Shown here one piece after another: positions 44,819-56,072 of a DNA stretch of 64,000 nt. Location of the stretch: contig JAMXDE010000012.1 of NCBI GenBank assembly GCA_026770025.1, positions 620,001 to 684,000 on the forward strand, in the 5' to 3' direction. How positions within the stretch are numbered: position 1 is the first letter of the stretch; each line of letters begins with the position of its first letter. A program made the position numbers and the translations under genes. Source of the DNA: Craspedostauros australis. Its lineage: Eukaryota; Bacillariophyta; Bacillariophyceae; Mastogloiales; Achnanthaceae. The notes beneath the pieces are model-generated. The model did no database searches, was not told the origin of the DNA, and saw only the letters and a list, made by a program, of their open reading frames with translations.

Positions 44819-46351
44819 GGTCGTCGGATCGATCATCGGCATCAGTAGCCGGTTGAAGGGCTCTTTGTTTTGGGGATATAGTATGCTTCAGTACACGTGC
44901 AGAACCGCAGCATGTTGGCATTGCATCCTTGTCCACGAATTTAGTACACTACTTAATATATTACAATACCATACGATTGCGAAACAGCGTGGAGAGAGTA
45001 CTCCGCTCCACTGTGTGGCGATCAAAATGGAGACATGTTGATTGATTGGTTGCTTGATTGTGAATTCTGTGAGTGTGTAGTGCGGCGACCTAGAACATTG
45101 GTGGACGAGTGCCGTGGGTTATGCAGCCGAGCAAAGAGCAGGTAGTTGGGAAGCGCTGGCGCTGATCAGAGCGCCTGGTACCATACTATTATATATCTTT
45201 ATTGTCCTCCATCGTTGGCTCTCTACGTTCCCTTCTATGCTCTACGAACTGCAGGGAGACAAAAGCGTCGCAGAGGAGAACTCTTCGAAGCAAGACACAT
45301 CTGAAACCCGGGTTCCAAATTGTGTCTTGCCATCTCCCGCCACGTTTCGGCCTTCGTTCTTGTTCTGTTCTGTTTTGTTGCCGCGGTTTCCCTCTCTGTG
45401 TGGCGAACAGACGAGGCAAAAGTGCGACAGGCACAAACGAATGGCGAGGATGTCTCGCGAGTCCTGCCTGTGTGTCATTTGCGAGGACGAGAGCGAAAAA
45501 AATCGACGCCAAGAAAAGACACAGCCAACACGAAGCGCACAGGCGCTGATGTTGATGCCTTCGCTCTCCTCTTTTTTGTGTGTGGAGCAGCATCCACGCC
45601 CGCCGTCTCCTTCTCACCAAAAAGGATCACCACAATGCCAGCCCTCTATTAGCGTGCGCAGCAGTGGTAGGCACAAGTACGCTATCTGTAGGCCATCTCT
45701 GTTGTGGCGACAACGAAGACAACAGCAACGCCTCTCTCTTGGCCATCTCATTCCTCTTCACTCGCTGTTCATCTCTCTTCTCTCAGCTCGGCTCGGCTCG
45801 GCTCAACTCAAGTGGAGTGAACTTGACTGAACTTGACTGAACTTGACGCAACCCAAGTCAATAATCCATTCCAGCCCAAGAGAGCCCAAGAGAGCCCAAT
45901 CGAAGCGGCGGAGACGAAGCCAAGACGGAGATTGCCCCTGGCAACTTGCACCGGACATCACACGAATCAGTCAAGCCGAAGGTCGAAGCCGTATCATCAA
46001 TAGCTCCGTTGCACGTACCACAGAGTGCATCCGCACCAACGACGAGCACACTGTGCGCCCATTCTCCCTCTGTCAGGCTCAACGCGTCGTCACGGCAGCA
46101 GCAGAAGTAGCATTTGGCGCGGCTGCAGCCTTTCTTGCCGCCACAAAGGTTCGACAACAACGACCAAGAAGCAGGAGAGGCGAACGGCCAACTGCACGCT
46201 TCGACCATAGGTCATACTCGTAGCCACTCACTCATCGCTCACCCACACCTCAGCAACGACAGACACCAACCGACCATCAACATCCTGCAACGCGAGGGAG
46301 CAGAGAAGAGCGCAACACAGCACAGAACAAAACAGCACGATTTTGAACATC
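44819..46351. other. Intergenic region with short tandem repeats upstream of the SAPS gene
   Basis: 1.5 kb with no recognisable gene. It contains three small tandem repeats listed separately (GCTCG, TGAACTTGAC and AGAGCCCAAG units, 45786-45899). The SAPS leader follows and ends in an A-rich stretch. Confidence 0.45.
45786..45899 (+). repeat. Cluster of three short tandem repeats
   Basis: GCTCG repeated about three and a half times (45786-45804), TGAACTTGAC three times (45818-45847) and AGAGCCCAAG about two and a half times (45873-45899). They lie about 450-570 bases upstream of the SAPS start codon. Confidence 0.8.
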
Positions 46352-49300
46352 ATGTCATTGCTGGACTCGGCAGGTGTCATGTCCACCGACATTTGGTGCA
46401 CCGGGGCCTTCGCCTTCGAGTCGCCTCTCAAGGAGCTGCTGGACTCCGGCAAGTACACGCTGGAGCAGCTGCTGGCGGAGGATGAGCTCCTGCAGGAGCT
46501 GCGCGGGGTTCATCCACATCTCATCGACTACTTCTCGCAACCGGAGGCTGTGGCAGACCTCGTGCGGTACGTCATTCTGGCACCTCAGAACACTCCGCCA
46601 AGGTCGATCGAAGAAGCGATGGGCCTCACGAGCATCGCTCCCGACGCAAACACTGATGATGGCGACGGGAACCAAGAAACGGGACAACCGCAGCAGGCGC
46701 AGGTGGACGCATCGGCAGCAGACGCCGAGAATCACCATGCGGATGGAGACAGAGACGTCGACGTCGACAACACAAACGATGGACAACCCCAGAATGAAAT
46801 CCAAGGCAGCAATGACAACAACGTCAACAACGAAAATGGCAACGGGAATTACGTGTCCGACCAGGAAAAGAATGAGATGCTCTACATCAGGTTCCCCTAC
46901 ATGGCATGCGAGGTCATTTGCTGCGAGATCCAGGGAGTGGTGGACGTGATTGTCGACGGGGCGATCCCGACCGCGGGATCATCTCCAAATGGTCAAGCGG
47001 ATGATCAGCAACCCCGTCCGGATGGCGACGAGAATACAGAGGCAGACGCAAAGGCAGACACAGCTGCAGAAGCGAATGCAAATGCGGAGACAAACACAGA
47101 TGCTGCTGCAACTGCCACTGCGTCCGATGAAGCACAAGCAGATGATACCCAGGCCAAGGATACCACAGACACAGCGGCAACAACAACACCGCCAACAACA
47201 ACAACAACAGAGGCAGAAAATGAAGCATCGGCAGAGCCACATGCCATCCTCGACCTCCTCTTCTCCGTCCTCTACGACTCGGAGCCCGGAGAGATCGACG
47301 ACTACAGGGCCGGGTACTTTGACAAGATCCTCTCCGTTCTCTTCAGGAAACGACCGCAGGCAATGAGCCACTACCTCAATACCGGAGGCGGACGAGGCAG
47401 CGAAGCGCTCATGAATGCCATGTTCAAACATCTCTACTCACACTCCATCATGCAGATAGTCCAACGCCTTTTGCTGCCCCAACCGCCCATGCTCCCCAAC
47501 CCCGAAGTCGACGAGCAGGATGAGAATAAGGACGGCGACGAACTCTACAACGACACCATGGAACAGCAGATGGACATGGACGGCTTCCGAACCTTCCGAT
47601 GCGATTGGTCCGACTCGCCCGTCGCGCTCAAATCTCTCCTGGATTGCCTCGTCACGCCTCCCCCCAAACCGGCTTCCACCGACGCAGAACGCGACCAGAT
47701 CGGAGAGGAGCGGCATCTCAGCCTCTGCCAGAACGCCTCAGAAGTATTGATCACCATCATCCAAAACTCCCCCCTCACATCGCCAATGCTCCACACACTC
47801 ACGACGGATCCCATCCTCGACCAGCTCATGATCACCGCCTCGAAGCTGGACACGGAAGAAGCCGCCTTCAGCCCTCACGACAGCTCCCTCACCTGCACCA
47901 TGAACGTGCTCGAGAGTCTCATCCTGCAGCTCGGAGGCTACGGCTCCGTGGGAACGGTCATATTACCGGAAGTCGACGAGAATGGCGAACCCATCGACAG
48001 CGCCGAGGCGGAAGCCTACGCCCTGTCGCAGAATCAGAGGCTGGACCTGGCCACGTCGGAGACGCTCAGGAAACATCTCCCCAAGATGCTTGACTCGCTG
48101 TCGCAACTCCTCCTCCACAAGTCGGCGGACTCGTGGATGTCGCCCATGCAGTACTCGAAGAACAGAGCGCAGCCTCTCTTGGGGTCTTCCAGATTACGCA
48201 TCGTCCGGTTGCTCGAGTCGCTTGTTTTGTTGGGAGATGCCGATGTCGACTCCGTGCTGTGCAGATCACGGTGCCTGGAAATCTGTCTGGATCTGTTCTG
48301 GAAATTCCAATGGTGCTCCATGCTGCACCAATCCGTCGCCAACCTCCTCGTTCACGTATTCGAAGGTGCCAACGCAAGAGCGGAGCTGCAGGAATACTTC
48401 ATCGTCCAATGCAACCTGCTTGGTCGCTTGATGGATTCCTTCGCATCGCCCGAGACTGATGGCAGCCCGCCGGAAGATGGAGCCATCGGAGATCTCTCCG
48501 CCGCCCTTTTCAACCTGAAGCGCCAAAACTCGGCACCGTCATCATCCGTGGATGGTGAGAGAGGCAGCTCCATGAACGACGATGACGAGGAGGACCACAC
48601 TGGTGATGCCGATATGGAGGACAGCGAACAGCAAAGCAAGGCCGACGATGGTGACAATGACGTCGCGGGCACCGACACGAAGAGAAGCGGCGATTCCGAA
48701 ACGAACGAAGGTGCGGACGACCAAGCTGGCGAGACCGCTGCGTCCGCTGATGCTGAAAATGCCAATATCGACGACGCGGAAAATGGAGACGACGACGCAT
48801 CCAACGGCAACCGTAGCAGCGACGACAACACCAACGCTGAGGATGCGATCCAATCCAACCAAGACTCAACAGAAGATGTGGGAGGGGCGGAGACAGCAGC
48901 AACCGACATGACAACCGATCCGAATGAAGAAGGCGTGCTAGCACAACCACAAGCGCTTGGCGCGGAATTCTCTTCCGAGCAGTCCTTCCGGTTGGGCTAC
49001 ATGGGCCACGTGATCATCATCTGCCAGGCCCTGGTGCACGCCTGTTCGTGCGAGGGAGAAATGCCTGAAGGTTACGATGATCTCGAGGCCGGGATGTACC
49101 CGCCAAATCAAGGCGATCCGGGACCACCCCAAATGAATGGTGATGTCAGCAGCATCCCGATGGAAGGCGCTGCTCCAAGCGTTCAGCCAGACGCCGATGG
49201 CGATAAAACGGAGGGCGCCCAGCCAGGCCAGAATGATCCCGAGAACCCGGGCCTCGAAAACCCAGCAATGGACCTGGTCTTGGTGCAGCTGGTGGAGACG

Positions 49301-50278
49301 CATCCCCTCGCGATCTACTGGCAGGACTTCATCTCCACGACCCTTGCGAATGAAACTGCGATCCAGTCGACGCCCCTTGGAGGCATGAACCTTCTGGGTG
49401 GACCCATGGACGCGATGGACGCGCTGCAGCCACAGAGACCAGGGCTCGCGGATGACGGTGACTACGATGACGATGGTTCCGCACCACCGATGCCACCGCG
49501 CGGCATCATGGCAGATGGCGATGTCATCGACATGGATGACAATGACCTGGACATGGCGGCCAACATGATGATGGGGATGCAGCTGGGTGGCAACGCCGGC
49601 GCCGATGCAGACGCCAGAAATGCAGAGCTGCTTGCAGGCATAGCCCCTCAGGACGAATCGGGACAGCAACCGAGTAACTATGTCTTCGATGATCCTCTCG
49701 GAAGTGGCCGTTTCGCAGCATTCGACGGTGATGCCGGCAGCGGCGACCAACGTGCGGATGCCAACGATGGTGGAGATGACAGCAGTAGCAGCAGCGATGG
49801 CGAGCCGGAGCAGTCCGGTTCGACGCAGAACACCTCGGATGCGATCGGCGCTGTGCTTGATGGTGAAAGCACGGGCGCGAATGAATTCGGTGCGGCCTGT
49901 GAGGATGTGCCCGTTCTGGACCTCTTCGCTGGCAACATGCAAATCACGAACAACAGCACCGACGGAGATGGGGCGCAGCAGGAGTGGGCGAACTTCGCCA
50001 ACTTTGACAACGCTTTCGAGTCATCCACGCCTGAACCGGAGGAAGACCCCGCCTCGGATACCCTGTCGCCATCGGGTCCAGACGAAGGCGACGATGAGCC
50101 AGAGCAACCCAAGATGACGCATTCCTTCTTGCTGGACGAGGACGGAGGCGGAAACGGAGCAGCAATTGGCTCAGACGGCGCGCCTTTTGTTGAAGCAGCT
50201 GCAGAAGCTGACACATCGCAGAATTTGACGGATGATGCTGTCGCTGCTAATGTCCCTGCTGCTTCACCGGCTGAATAG
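46352..50278 (+). CDS. SAPS-domain protein, regulatory subunit of PP6/Sit4-type phosphatase
   Basis: Single exon, 1308 residues, from ATG 46352 (MSLLDSAGVM) to TAG 50276. The SAPS family signature is clear at the N-terminus: FAFESPLKELLDSGKYTLEQLLAEDELLQE (21-50) and the following LIDYFSQPEAVADLVRYVIL. After a 90-residue acidic insert comes RFPYMACEVICCEI (180-193), and after a second, Thr/Ala/Asp-rich insert, ILDLLFSVLY and YFDKILSVLFRKRP. Helical repeats follow to about residue 700, then long acidic disordered stretches; the C-terminus has EWANFANFDNAFE, like the FANFD tail of animal PP6 subunits. In yeast and animals these proteins bind the Sit4/PP6 catalytic subunit and direct it to substrates. 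The two inserts split the SAPS domain, which is unusual. A one-gene transcription unit is likely; AATAAA lies 80 bases after the stop. Confidence 0.85.
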   Translation: MSLLDSAGVMSTDIWCTGAFAFESPLKELLDSGKYTLEQLLAEDELLQELRGVHPHLIDYFSQPEAVADLVRYVILAPQNTPPRSIEEAMGLTSIAPDANTDDGDGNQETGQPQQAQVDASAADAENHHADGDRDVDVDNTNDGQPQNEIQGSNDNNVNNENGNGNYVSDQEKNEMLYIRFPYMACEVICCEIQGVVDVIVDGAIPTAGSSPNGQADDQQPRPDGDENTEADAKADTAAEANANAETNTDAAATATASDEAQADDTQAKDTTDTAATTTPPTTTTTEAENEASAEPHAILDLLFSVLYDSEPGEIDDYRAGYFDKILSVLFRKRPQAMSHYLNTGGGRGSEALMNAMFKHLYSHSIMQIVQRLLLPQPPMLPNPEVDEQDENKDGDELYNDTMEQQMDMDGFRTFRCDWSDSPVALKSLLDCLVTPPPKPASTDAERDQIGEERHLSLCQNASEVLITIIQNSPLTSPMLHTLTTDPILDQLMITASKLDTEEAAFSPHDSSLTCTMNVLESLILQLGGYGSVGTVILPEVDENGEPIDSAEAEAYALSQNQRLDLATSETLRKHLPKMLDSLSQLLLHKSADSWMSPMQYSKNRAQPLLGSSRLRIVRLLESLVLLGDADVDSVLCRSRCLEICLDLFWKFQWCSMLHQSVANLLVHVFEGANARAELQEYFIVQCNLLGRLMDSFASPETDGSPPEDGAIGDLSAALFNLKRQNSAPSSSVDGERGSSMNDDDEEDHTGDADMEDSEQQSKADDGDNDVAGTDTKRSGDSETNEGADDQAGETAASADAENANIDDAENGDDDASNGNRSSDDNTNAEDAIQSNQDSTEDVGGAETAATDMTTDPNEEGVLAQPQALGAEFSSEQSFRLGYMGHVIIICQALVHACSCEGEMPEGYDDLEAGMYPPNQGDPGPPQMNGDVSSIPMEGAAPSVQPDADGDKTEGAQPGQNDPENPGLENPAMDLVLVQLVETHPLAIYWQDFISTTLANETAIQSTPLGGMNLLGGPMDAMDALQPQRPGLADDGDYDDDGSAPPMPPRGIMADGDVIDMDDNDLDMAANMMMGMQLGGNAGADADARNAELLAGIAPQDESGQQPSNYVFDDPLGSGRFAAFDGDAGSGDQRADANDGGDDSSSSSDGEPEQSGSTQNTSDAIGAVLDGESTGANEFGAACEDVPVLDLFAGNMQITNNSTDGDGAQQEWANFANFDNAFESSTPEPEEDPASDTLSPSGPDEGDDEPEQPKMTHSFLLDEDGGGNGAAIGSDGAPFVEAAAEADTSQNLTDDAVAANVPAASPAE

Positions 50279-50357
50279 CTTGAAGGCAAGCAACCCGTCA
50301 CGTTTGCGACCGGTGCCACAAGCAAGCAAATCTAACAAGGCAGTCTATTCTTGCCAC

Positions 50358-50363
50358 AATAAA
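50358..50363 (+). terminator. Probable polyadenylation signal of the SAPS gene
   Basis: AATAAA 80 bases after the stop codon, followed by A-rich sequence (CATAAAAAATCATAAAAC). Confidence 0.5.
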
Positions 50364-51858
50364 CATAAAAAATCATAAAACAAAATCAAAAGACCGCAGG
50401 CAACGAGTACGAGGGCCACCCACATCGGTTTCGACCTCTCTTGGATGTTACATCCCTCTCGAGTGCAGCGACATACCGTGCCATGTGAGGGTACATGGTA
50501 TGGTACGCGTGGCGGTCTTCAGTTGCTGCCTCCGGTGTTGTTGTGGGAGACAACAAACATTCAACCCAGACGTGCACGAACTAGGTTCCATTCAATCGTG
50601 CACATACAAGAATCAAGGAGGACGAATCGTGTTTGAATACGACTCATTGCCAAAATTGCGTTGTCGCAAGAACGGGACGATGATGTCAATCAACGGCGAC
50701 GAAGGAGGTGGTGGAGGTTGTGGTGGTGATGTGCCATCCTCGTACGTGTGCCTTGGAAGAGGAGATATAGTACGATGGTGGAAGTGAAGATAGAAGATGG
50801 GTGGCGCACGGAGGCCAATTCGAGGAGAGGTTGCGAAGAACGAGCACGATGATGAATGCAATCCCGCAGACAAAGAGAGAGAGAGAAAGCGAGAGACGGA
50901 AGAGTGCACACCGAATGTGCTCGGAGACGGTGTTATCGTTCGTGTCACGCATACTCGCAAAACAGGACACGAGTTTAATTCAGTCTCTCCATGGTGTAAT
51001 AGCTCGTAGCACAAGTGATCGGTTTGCAGATTGTTGAAGGCAGGACGATACCACAACATATTGGTCACGTGACAATCATCCGAGTCAGATTCAGTTTGAC
51101 TTGTCATTGTGCTCTGCGACGACCAACTGCTCTGGAAGAAGGAACGTGGAACGAGACGATACATCAGCAACAGCAGGTGGTAGCATTCAGTATCCTTTAC
51201 TGCTTTCCTGATCCTTCTGATGAATATTCTCGTCATGATCGTGTGGTATGGCGTGGCCATGGTGTTTGGGCGGAACCATAGGAGAAGATTCGCAAACTGC
51301 GAGATGGCGTGAATTTGTTGTGTGTGGTTGGTTGTGTGATGTCACATGCACGACTGCGAATCGGGAGACGATTTCCGCGACACGTGGAACCAACAACAAA
51401 CGCCATGATCGGAATCTGCGACCCACACCTGCACACACACCAACACGCGACAACAGAGAAACGGCGCGATCCATCGCATCAATGTCCACACACACACGAG
51501 GAGATGGCCTTCGATCGCTGATGATTCTTCTCGGAAGATTGCGGAGCAGATGCGGAGACGACATCATCCAGAATCCATTGCGATTGAAGAACAAGAAGAA
51601 GAAACAACAATAGATCAGCCTTTGTCGCGGTCCTCAATACTCTCCAATAGAGTTTAGGAAGTAGAATATAGTAATACCAGCAAGATACGGAGAACGTGGA
51701 CGTTGGACGTTGAACGTGGGTGGGTGATCGGGGCAAACAAGCGCCAATCAAGTGCTCCGCCATCCTCGCCTATCACTCTCGCCTATCACTCTCGCACATC
51801 ATCGCTGGACATCACCATTGCATCCGCATCAACCCAATAGCAACCAAGCAGCTCCAGG
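50364..51858. other. Intergenic region, SAPS to PI4K
   Basis: 1.5 kb without a recognisable gene on either strand. Minus-strand frames such as 51260-50613 are composed of simple residues and match no family. The right part should hold the PI4K promoter. Confidence 0.4.
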
Positions 51859-54800
51859 ATGATCGACGTCACGAACTTCCTGATGCGATGGCTGTTTCTG
51901 AGCAACCTGATTCAGAACATCGCTGACATTCAGACGATGCCCCACGATCCCAACCTTCCGTCATCTCCGCAGCCAAGTGCAACCGCAGGCCTTCGGTTGG
52001 ATCCTGTCGAGAGGGAGAAGAAGTGGAGGGATGAGGCTGTCAGCGTCCTTTGCTCCTATCCCGCGGGCACCCAACGCACTCTCGTCCTTGATGCCATGAG
52101 GTCCGCGCAAGTCCACAGTCTCTGCCAGGCCATGGAACGCGCGGATCAGGTCATCAAGCATCATCAGGTAGAACGGGCGGAACAGCAGCAGACACAGCAT
52201 GCGTCGACCAGGCCGTCTAGGAACGCTCCATTGCATGCGCACAACGCCGATGGCGAAAGCCATACTGACATCGATGACGATCACGATGATGATGACTACC
52301 TCGATGCCGATTTCGACATTCTCGATGCCTTTTCCAATAAACAGACACATCGGCAGACCAATTCAGATGGCAGCAATCGCACTCAGGAGAACGGTGCAAA
52401 GCCTTCGTCAACGCCGACGGATGATGAGGATGAGATCCTGGAGATGCAAAAGCGGGCACGGCTGGAGGATGCGCGGCAGACGATACGGACGGTCCGGGAT
52501 TACCTGCCTCAGCTCATATCATCCGTCCTGCGATCGCCTCCCGCCATCGACGCCAATTTGGTAGATCCAATATCCAAGCTACGCAGTCTCATCATTGAAC
52601 GATGTAAGAACGATGCCAACTGGGGCATCGACACTTGTTGGCTGCTCGAGGCGGAAGTCGGAAGAGGGTGGAAGACCATCTTTGAACATCGTCAGCAGAC
52701 TGGCCGGCGGTTGATCATCGTGCTGCCCAAAGAAAAGGCGGCCGTGCTGGAAAAGATCGGACAGGAAAAACGCCACGCGTTTGAATTGTTGCAGGACGCA
52801 GAACAGGCCACGGCCTACGGATACACACCTTCCATGGAATTGGCTGGCGATGCTCATGATTTGCAACACACTGGTCCGCGTCTGCCATCCAGCCTCAGTC
52901 TAAGGCGGTGCAGCCACTTTGGAGACACGATGCACTTCATCGATCGGCTCACCAAGACGTCTTTGGATCTGCGGCGGGTTCCAACGATTCATCGGCATGT
53001 ACGTGCATATGTGCGCGAACTGCCACTTCTGTTACTGTTGCGGTTACTGTTACTGTTGTTGCAATTGTTGAATGCATGATCAAATGAACGCATGATCAAA
53101 TGAACATATGAATACTGCATCCTGTGTGCAACCTTGCAGCAACCGCAACTCGTCGAATGTGTGGATCTCACGATCCATCCATTTCTTCTTTGCTCGTGTC
53201 TGTTTTGCGCCGATTGCCACACACCCATGCTCGCACAATGTATCAGGCATACCTCCAAGATTACATGCGAGAAATCAACAGACGGTTGCGCCGACGAATG
53301 ATCACCAATGGCGATGTCAGCCTCGATGTTGAGGATTGCAGAGGTCCGGATGACTGGCCTTTCACGGAAGATATCACGGAGACCATGCTCAAGTACTCCG
53401 TCCATCTACCGATCGATCCGTCGCAGGGTCCGACATGGCCCGGCGGTTCCAACTCCAACGCTGTTGACACCGGCGTGGTACGCGTGCTCAACATCGTAGT
53501 GGACGAATGCCGGGTGCTGTCATCGCGAGAACGATGTCCATTCCTGGTGCAGGTCGAGGTCGCCGACACCAATTTGCGTGGCGACGATGCACGGCTGTAC
53601 GCCCAGGGCGCGCAAAGCTTGGGAACGACGGTCGAAGAAGCCCTGGGCATTGGCCAGCAGCAGCAACGGCAGCGTGAGTGGCATCCAGAGACGCAACCGC
53701 ACGCAAATGCGTATCAGCATCCGGTCGATCCCCTCGATGGACGCAAACCGATGTACGAAATTCCGGATGAGCTGCTGGCGCAGTCTCCATCGCTGCCATC
53801 GGCATCGTCCACTCTGTACTCCATGTCCTTCAAAGGTGGCGACCGCCCGATGCCAAACTCGCAAGCGGAAACGATCTTCCGAGGCGGTCATCAGAGCGAT
53901 GATGGCGGTGGCTCCTCCTATCCCTACATGCCGAACGAATACAACAGCGGACACTACGGCGCAGGCCCAATGCAGCAGCAACATCACGGGGGATATTATC
54001 CGCAACAGCAGCATCAACCGTTCCATTCAGGCATCAATCAGCCACAAGGGATGCTCCCACAGAATGCGCAGCAACTGCAGCAGCATCCATCCCTGAACGC
54101 CAATGGCGCATTGGTTCCAACTGACGACGATCCAGAAAGGTACGAACACAATCTTTGTGTTGCGTGCTTTGCGGACAATTGCCGCCCGGCCCGCAAGTGT
54201 CATCTGTTCGTGATTTTCTCGTTGAATCCAACCCAATTCGATGTTGTGTTGATGATCGATGACTGATGACCGCGACTGAGCCACACAACTTACTTCTTTA
54301 TTGTTTGCCTTCCACCGCCCTTTTCCCGCTGTGCAGTCCCACGCTATTGACGAGCGATCGATTGTTGGAAATGGTCTTTGGCAAGCCTTGGGATGAGAAA
54401 TGCAGAGAGATCCGCCAAACATCGGCGTACGGCAAGGTGGACGGCTGGCGGTTGGCGTCCTTCATCGTCAAGGCCGGTGAAGACATTCGACGCGAAGCGC
54501 TGGTCATGCAAATCATCACCAAACTCAACGAATGGTTCTCCGACGAAATCGCTCCCGAATTTCGCCCTCACTTGCGGCCCTACACCATCATGTGCGTCGG
54601 CGGCGATGCCGGTCTCGTGGAATGCCTCACCGACGCCAAGAGCATTGATGAGGTCAAGAAGCGGACCGACGGCTTCGACACCTTGCGCGACTTCTTCGAA
54701 CGAGCCTACGGCAAACCAACACAGTCACGCACAACACATCCACCACAGGGTGCTCCGTTCGCTGCCCAGTCGCCCACGCGCTGCACCTTTGAAGAAGCGC

Positions 54801-55330
54801 AAGAAAACTTTCTTCGATCGCTGGTCGGCTACAGCCTGGTGTGCTACATCCTCCAAATCAAGGATCGGCACAACGCCAACATCCTGCTGGACCGCAGCGG
54901 CAACATCATGCACATTGACTTTGGCTACGTACTCGGGGATACTACCAAGATGGGCAAGGTTCCAATTTTCAGTGAAACCGCGCCATTCAAGCTCAGCACC
55001 GAGTTCTGGGATGTCCTCGGCGGATGGGACCTAAACAAAGGTGGTCTCGGGGTCAAGTTCTGCATGATGTTCGAAAAGGCCTACGCTTGCGCTTCGTTGC
55101 ATCGCGAGGAGATTGCCAGTCTGGTCGAAGCCATGATGCTAACGTTGACTGAAAACCCAAGGACGGCAAATGCGATGGCGAATGGAGTGCGACAACGGTT
55201 GAAAATGAAGGGCCCTGCCGGCGGCCAGTTGCAGCAAAAGTTCATCATGGACCTTGTGAATGCTGCACTGACGAACTGGGGCACGACGTCGTATGATTGG
55301 TTGCAAAAGAACATGAATGGATACAGATAG
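51859..55330 (+). CDS. PI4KB: Phosphatidylinositol 4-kinase, beta (type III) class
   Basis: Three exons: 51859-52998, 53247-54139 and 54337-55330, with GTACGT and GTACGA donors and TATCAG and GTGCAG acceptors; the phases fit and give 1008 residues. The enzyme phosphorylates phosphatidylinositol at position 4, mainly at the Golgi in other eukaryotes. Evidence from the catalytic part (about 690-1008): LASFIVKAGEDIRREAL with ATP-binding Lys723, YTIMCVGGDAGLVECL, catalytic loop IKDRHNANILLD (Asp854, Asn859), HIDFGY (Asp872) and FKLSTEFWDVLGG. The middle part has VRVLNIVVDECRVLSSRERCPFLVQVEV, the strand leading into the kinase fold. An insert near 805-827 (TQSRTTHPPQGAPF) precedes FEEAQENFLRSLVGYSLVCY. 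The N-terminal 380 residues are poorly conserved with an acidic DDDHDDDDYLDAD tract. A Gln-rich stretch lies before the last intron. The acceptor of the second exon is the least certain junction. Confidence 0.88.
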
Positions 55331-56072
55331 AAGGAAAGCGAACAAGCGAATGGGCGTGCCAGCAGGCGTACAAGCTTGCGAAGCTATAGATAGCAATATG
55401 TACTTTATCGCACTTGAGAATATGATACACCGCACGTGCGATGTGTTGTTGGAGTTGATTCGGTTTTGGTGTCCTGCGTCTCTACATTATACTCGCAATC
55501 TATAGTACTCCAGCTTTTGGGAGAACAATTGGCACACTGCAGCCGAAGTGCGAGCAACCTAAGCCAAGCACAATCCTGAGTTCACGGTTTGCTCTTTCCG
55601 CTCTTTCCTTGGTGCAAAATGGAAGGAATGCGACCGACCATCAACGATCGGGCCAACCATTCGATCATATTCATTCGCATGAGTTGTGCGTCCGACTATT
55701 CACGATACCTTCAACCCTGTGACTGCACAAGCGTGCCGTTGCCAAAACGGAGAAGGCTGCCTCTCATCGACGACGAAACTCGCGATGGCCAGAACCACGA
55801 TGGCAATAGACTGCTCCATCTCGAGTTCGACGTGCGGACACCGAAGGTCCTGAAGCATCTGTTCGGTCCGCACCGACACAAGTTCAATTCCAACATCCAA
55901 AAGAAGGATGGCGATATCCCAATGTATTGAAACATCCGATGGAATCAAGTCCCTGGAACATACTATACTCGTAATCGTATCCATACTTCGACGATACTCA
56001 ACACGAAGACTCATCCTTTCATAGCAACCCTGGCCTACGAGTATGGCGCATATTGTCTAGTGAGTACTCTAC
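55331..56072. other. Convergent spacer between PI4K and MGDG synthase
   Basis: 742 bases between two stop codons. A 103-codon ATG frame (55619-55930, with KRRRLPLIDDETRDG and HLFGPHRHKF) and an overlapping minus-strand frame are present. Neither matches a known family, so no gene is called. Confidence 0.4.

Noticed and set aside
55619-55930. 103-codon ATG frame between PI4K and MGDG synthase
   Set aside because: No similarity was recognised, and an equally long frame overlaps it on the other strand. It could be real but is not supported.
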